The position numbers were made by a program, and so were the translations under genes. DNA of 64,000 nt. It comes from Polytrichum commune. Lineage: Eukaryota > Streptophyta > Polytrichopsida > Polytrichales > Polytrichaceae. Below are positions 60,300 through 64,000 of the stretch, piece after piece. The stretch spans positions 74,229,554 through 74,293,553 of the forward strand of contig OX485803.1 of assembly GCA_950295325.1 (NCBI GenBank), in the 5' to 3' direction. Within the stretch, counting starts at the first letter, position 1. Every line of letters begins with the position of its first letter. The notes below the pieces were generated by a model. That model searched no databases. It saw only the letters and a list, made by a program, of their open reading frames with translations, and was not told where the DNA came from.

Positions 60300-62900
60300 A
60301 ACAACACAACCTCTAGGCATCCTTGAAGTGTTGGTATGACAGAGCATGAGTTATGGAAAATCGTAATGCCCTCCAAAATAATCCCATAGAGATCACACAA
60401 CACGAGGTGCCATGTACTAACAAACATAAATTAGGGCCAGGTCTTTGCGTGGCTACATTTCCAATCGTCCTCACATGAGAACCCATAGAAAGTCCTTGTG
60501 AAGTGCAATATAAAACTTGGTCATTGAAGTGTCGAAGTCTTTAAGTTGGATTCAACATAGCTACAATGACATGGATGCATTAAATTGTGCACATGGACAT
60601 GAATTGTGCATGATGAAAGCCAAATCAATGCTATAGAACGTATCAAAGTGCGCAATCATGGCTCAACATGATTTGAATGCATCAATATTGGCTATCACAG
60701 CTTGTGCAAACTTCAATGCCGAGGAAAAGGCTCTTTGGACTAAATTTGATTGACTATTATCTCTTACAACTCAAGATAATCACTTGAGAAATTAAATGGT
60801 CCATTGAGGAGATTCAAGGGGAGGAATTTGAGTGTGGGATCTCCGAGAATGTCTTTGATGGATGTTTTAGATTTCTCCAATGAATGCCGTCTAGTCCAGT
60901 TTAATATATTTCAGTGTTATTTTTAAGAGAAACCAAACATATTGTGTAGTTTTTTTTTAAACCAATTATTTTCAAATAAAGATACCATCGTTTTTGAAGT
61001 CACATGTGATGGTTGTAGAACATGATCATGACACTCACTCGATGCCCTTTGGGAATTCAGTTTTTTGCTACTTTCCATAGTTATTTTATAGATGTCAAAA
61101 CAAACAGTGAAAAACTATGTATGTTTGGGAGCAAAAAAGGGTATTTGACATTGCACAGGCGATCCACATGTTACATTACATATCATGAATTTCAATCGTG
61201 AATTTCGTCATGAACATGGTATTGAGCACATTTCCTTTGAGAGGATCCACAAACAATCTCGCACTCATTCTTGACACATTTATTATTGGATTAATGAATT
61301 GTATTTACGCACCAAAAAGAAAATGAAACAACGAAGGCTCCATGAGAAGTAGTATACTTGGTTCCACTACATTAGCAAGTCCAATTCACAACATACGATA
61401 TTGTTGCATGCGTATGCCAAAGTGATGCACCATAAAACAAACTTAAACCTAACACCGCAATGTATGAAGAGTTGCAACAACCTCACAATTTAGAAGATCA
61501 TGAACCAAATCCACACCGATGACAAAAAGAAACTCTTCATTGCCACCACTATTATAGCTCAAAAATTGTGCGAACAATGAGAAACCTCTAAAATGAGGCA
61601 AGTTCACAACGTGACACAATTTATGCATAGTCACACGAGTCACAATGCATTTGATTTCCACATGTGTATTATCTTTTGAGCTTGGGGATGCATTCTATGA
61701 AACATGTTCAAGTATATGTGAGTGCACAAAAGGGACATTAAATTGAGCTTTGTTGTACTACATATATGTTCGTTATGCAAATTATAACTTATGATTATGT
61801 ACATGCACAAAGGAGATTCGAAAAAGTATACAACATTTGTACTTGTATGGTAATGTCAGTTGACTTTATAAAATGTGTACAAAATTTGGTAATTGTTGGG
61901 TGCAGTATAGTGGATCTGATTGACTTCATGGACCGTCCACTAAACATGCAAGATTGGCTTATGTTGGTATCAAAAAGAAATCAACAACAAGTGGACATAC
62001 AATCTTACTGATCTCTTGGCAGTAGATTAGGAAACAATAATTGCATAATTAGTTTTTGTGACATATATTAGAGAGTTAGATGCTTCCGAGTTACATCCAA
62101 GGGATGAAAAAATCTTCAACTACTTTATTTACAAATGCTAGGGTTTTGCAATATACATATGACATGGGTTGATTTGTTATTAACAGTATATTTGTCTATT
62201 GATGTCAACGACTACATGTGAATGTCATTTTTGTAATATAGACATATTGTCACTTGTAATTTTATCATTAAAATTGTACATATATAGCTTCAATTAAATT
62301 TTAACTAGAATCTAAAAAGAACTTGTATGTAGTGGTATTTAGAATCTAATGCTCAATGATCACATGCAATTTCATCCAACTCTTACAAAATAACGCGATC
62401 ACACAATTCAGTTACAACATCAATTGAGCTCTAGTACATAATTGTTTTGTGATCTTTCAACAATACCAACTAGAAGCGAGTAGTATGTCGTTGTATATAT
62501 ACGATTATACAATCCTAAAAAAATGAATGTACAAGTTGCATTCAACAAACTCATACATATAATGTCTATGGGACTCCCTCCAATTGTGGGATGTCCACCT
62601 TGACATCTAATGAACATGGACAAAATTGAAATATCGTTGAATGTATGAAACTCCGATGGATTCAACCAAGTTAGTGCAACTTCCAAACAAGAGGTTGCCA
62701 AAATAACAAATATTTAATTAAAATAAGACATTTTGAATGAAGGTTGCACTAAATTAGCAATAGGTTACTAAAATGTAGGGTTTAAAATAGTAGATCAATA
62801 ACCTTAATTCACCTTCAAATGTAATTAACAAAGAGTATTAACAATAGTTAATAAGTATAATATAGAGACAAAGCCTAAATAACATGTGCAAATTTTTGGA
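60300..62900. other. AT-rich intergenic stretch
   Basis: No gene, RNA gene or bounded element recognised; short frames (70-93 codons) lack family signatures. Confidence 0.4.
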
Positions 62901-62919
62901 TGCATTATGAATTGGGAGG

Positions 62920-63125
62920 TCTCCCCATCTTAATATGGAATATTTTTATTATAGTTAATCACATATTAGGGAGACCTCTCCGCTCATAATTAAAATACAC
63001 ATTGAAGTACATTTTGAGCATATCTCACGGTATCATTGGGAGATCTCCCGGTGTGGCTCCAAAGGTCAATATTGGAGAATCCACTTGTATCACCTCCAGA
63101 GCGACATCAAGAGATCTCTTGATAT
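62920..63125. repeat. Cluster of short palindromes
   Basis: GGGAGGTCTCCC (about 62925), GGGAGACCTCTCC (about 62970), GGGAGATCTCCC (about 63039) and CAAGAGATCTCTTG (about 63108) lie within 200 bp. Confidence 0.75.
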
Positions 63126-63179
63126 CATACCCAATGACAGTGCAAACAAATGAAACCATGACTTCATTTTAGAGAGAGA

Positions 63180-63930
63180 GTTGTCTTTTTTTCAAAGTTT
63201 TTTTCAAAGCTTGATCTTCCTCTTTTCAGAGGCATTTTCCATGATATTCTTCATCAAAATAAAGCAAGGGTGGGTGGATGGGATTTTCTCTCATCACAAG
63301 TCTATTACTCACCAAAACATAGTATATGTCATTGTAGCCATGAATGTAGTGATATGTTCTACATCATATGAAGTAGTTTGAACTTTCAACAAGGAATGTG
63401 TATTCTCATTATAGTGGTTATATATGTTATCAAGTTTCCTTGCTTTCAAATCAAAGTTTGATAGCATAAAGTACTGACATGTAATGATGTGTGTCATATT
63501 CACAAAAACACATTACATCTGGCAGCTAAGTTCTGAACATAGTCTAGTATGTCACTACATTGTGCATAACAACTATTGTTACAACCAAGTAATAAGTTAA
63601 GGATGTAATATGTAAACTTACATACCTTACTTAAATGCATTCTCAATATCTCAACTACTTTCTAGAATTTGTGTACATATCAAGATACTAGTTCAAAGTA
63701 AAACAATCATTTTCACAAGTATAAGATCATAAAGTGAAAGAATATCCAAACACGAATAATGTATTATTGTTGGTGTTGAAAATGTGAAGAGCTAGCCTCA
63801 CCTGCACCCGTGCCAACCCAAACATACAATTGTGTGTTAGAAAGGCGTGTGTCAAGTGTCTTCAACTAAACTCAGTTGCAATCCATGTCACACATCTACC
63901 TCACGTGTAAAGCCCATTGAATGTTTGTAA
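63180..63930. repeat. Long dispersed repeat family K, copy 2
   Basis: Counterpart of 32540-33560; may continue beyond the window. Confidence 0.5.
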
Positions 63931-64000
63931 ATACCAATACTCACTACAAAACAATGAGTATACAAACTTGTTCTTTTGCCATATTGTGTAACTTCTTGGA

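Overview
This window is nuclear DNA of a land plant. It has spliced genes with GT-AG introns, two chloroplast-targeted photosynthesis proteins, a plant AP2/ERF transcription factor, and a very large amount of small inverted-repeat DNA transposons. The modest intron sizes and compact gene islands would fit a bryophyte such as a moss, but I cannot fix the lineage from sequence alone.

Genes sit in three islands. Positions 1-17,300 hold the 3' end of a Tudor staphylococcal-nuclease gene (TSN, + strand, runs in from the left edge), a YCF54/LCAA gene (- strand, 4,352-7,953), a one-helix protein OHP1 gene (+ strand, 8,496-11,245), and an intronless ERF transcription factor (- strand, 14,929-16,665). 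Positions 49,666-57,660 hold a serine/threonine phosphatase 5 gene (PP5, - strand) with 12 coding exons and a probable 5' UTR intron. I found no other gene that I can support.

The most striking gene-level result is the YCF54/OHP1 pair. They are divergent, with 542 bp between start codons. Their first two exons are homologous: the same start of the transit peptide, the same phase-1 intron, and a second exon of exactly 116 nt in both. YCF54 serves the Mg-protoporphyrin ester cyclase step of chlorophyll synthesis. OHP1 helps place chlorophyll into photosystem II reaction centres. The locus therefore looks like a shared-promoter chlorophyll-supply module in which one gene lent its targeting exons to the other. 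A second result is a symmetric 108-nt candidate cassette exon in the PP5 intron between the TPR and phosphatase coding exons.

The rest (about 17.3-49.6 kb and 57.7-64 kb) is a repeat landscape. I could delimit several MITE families by terminal inverted repeats and target duplications: a TA-duplicating family with CACTAAAT ends in long and short forms; a second TA family containing AGTCCTATT; a TA family with TGCGCAATTAGG ends; PIF/Harbinger-like families with TAA/TTA duplications; and an internally deleted pogo/Tigger-like element that keeps the transposase helix-turn-helix. Two copies of one PIF-like element carry different TA-family MITEs at the same site, and a third copy shows the empty site. 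There are also a minisatellite with 119-bp higher-order period, long hairpins, smaller tandem arrays, and dispersed repeats whose class I could not establish.
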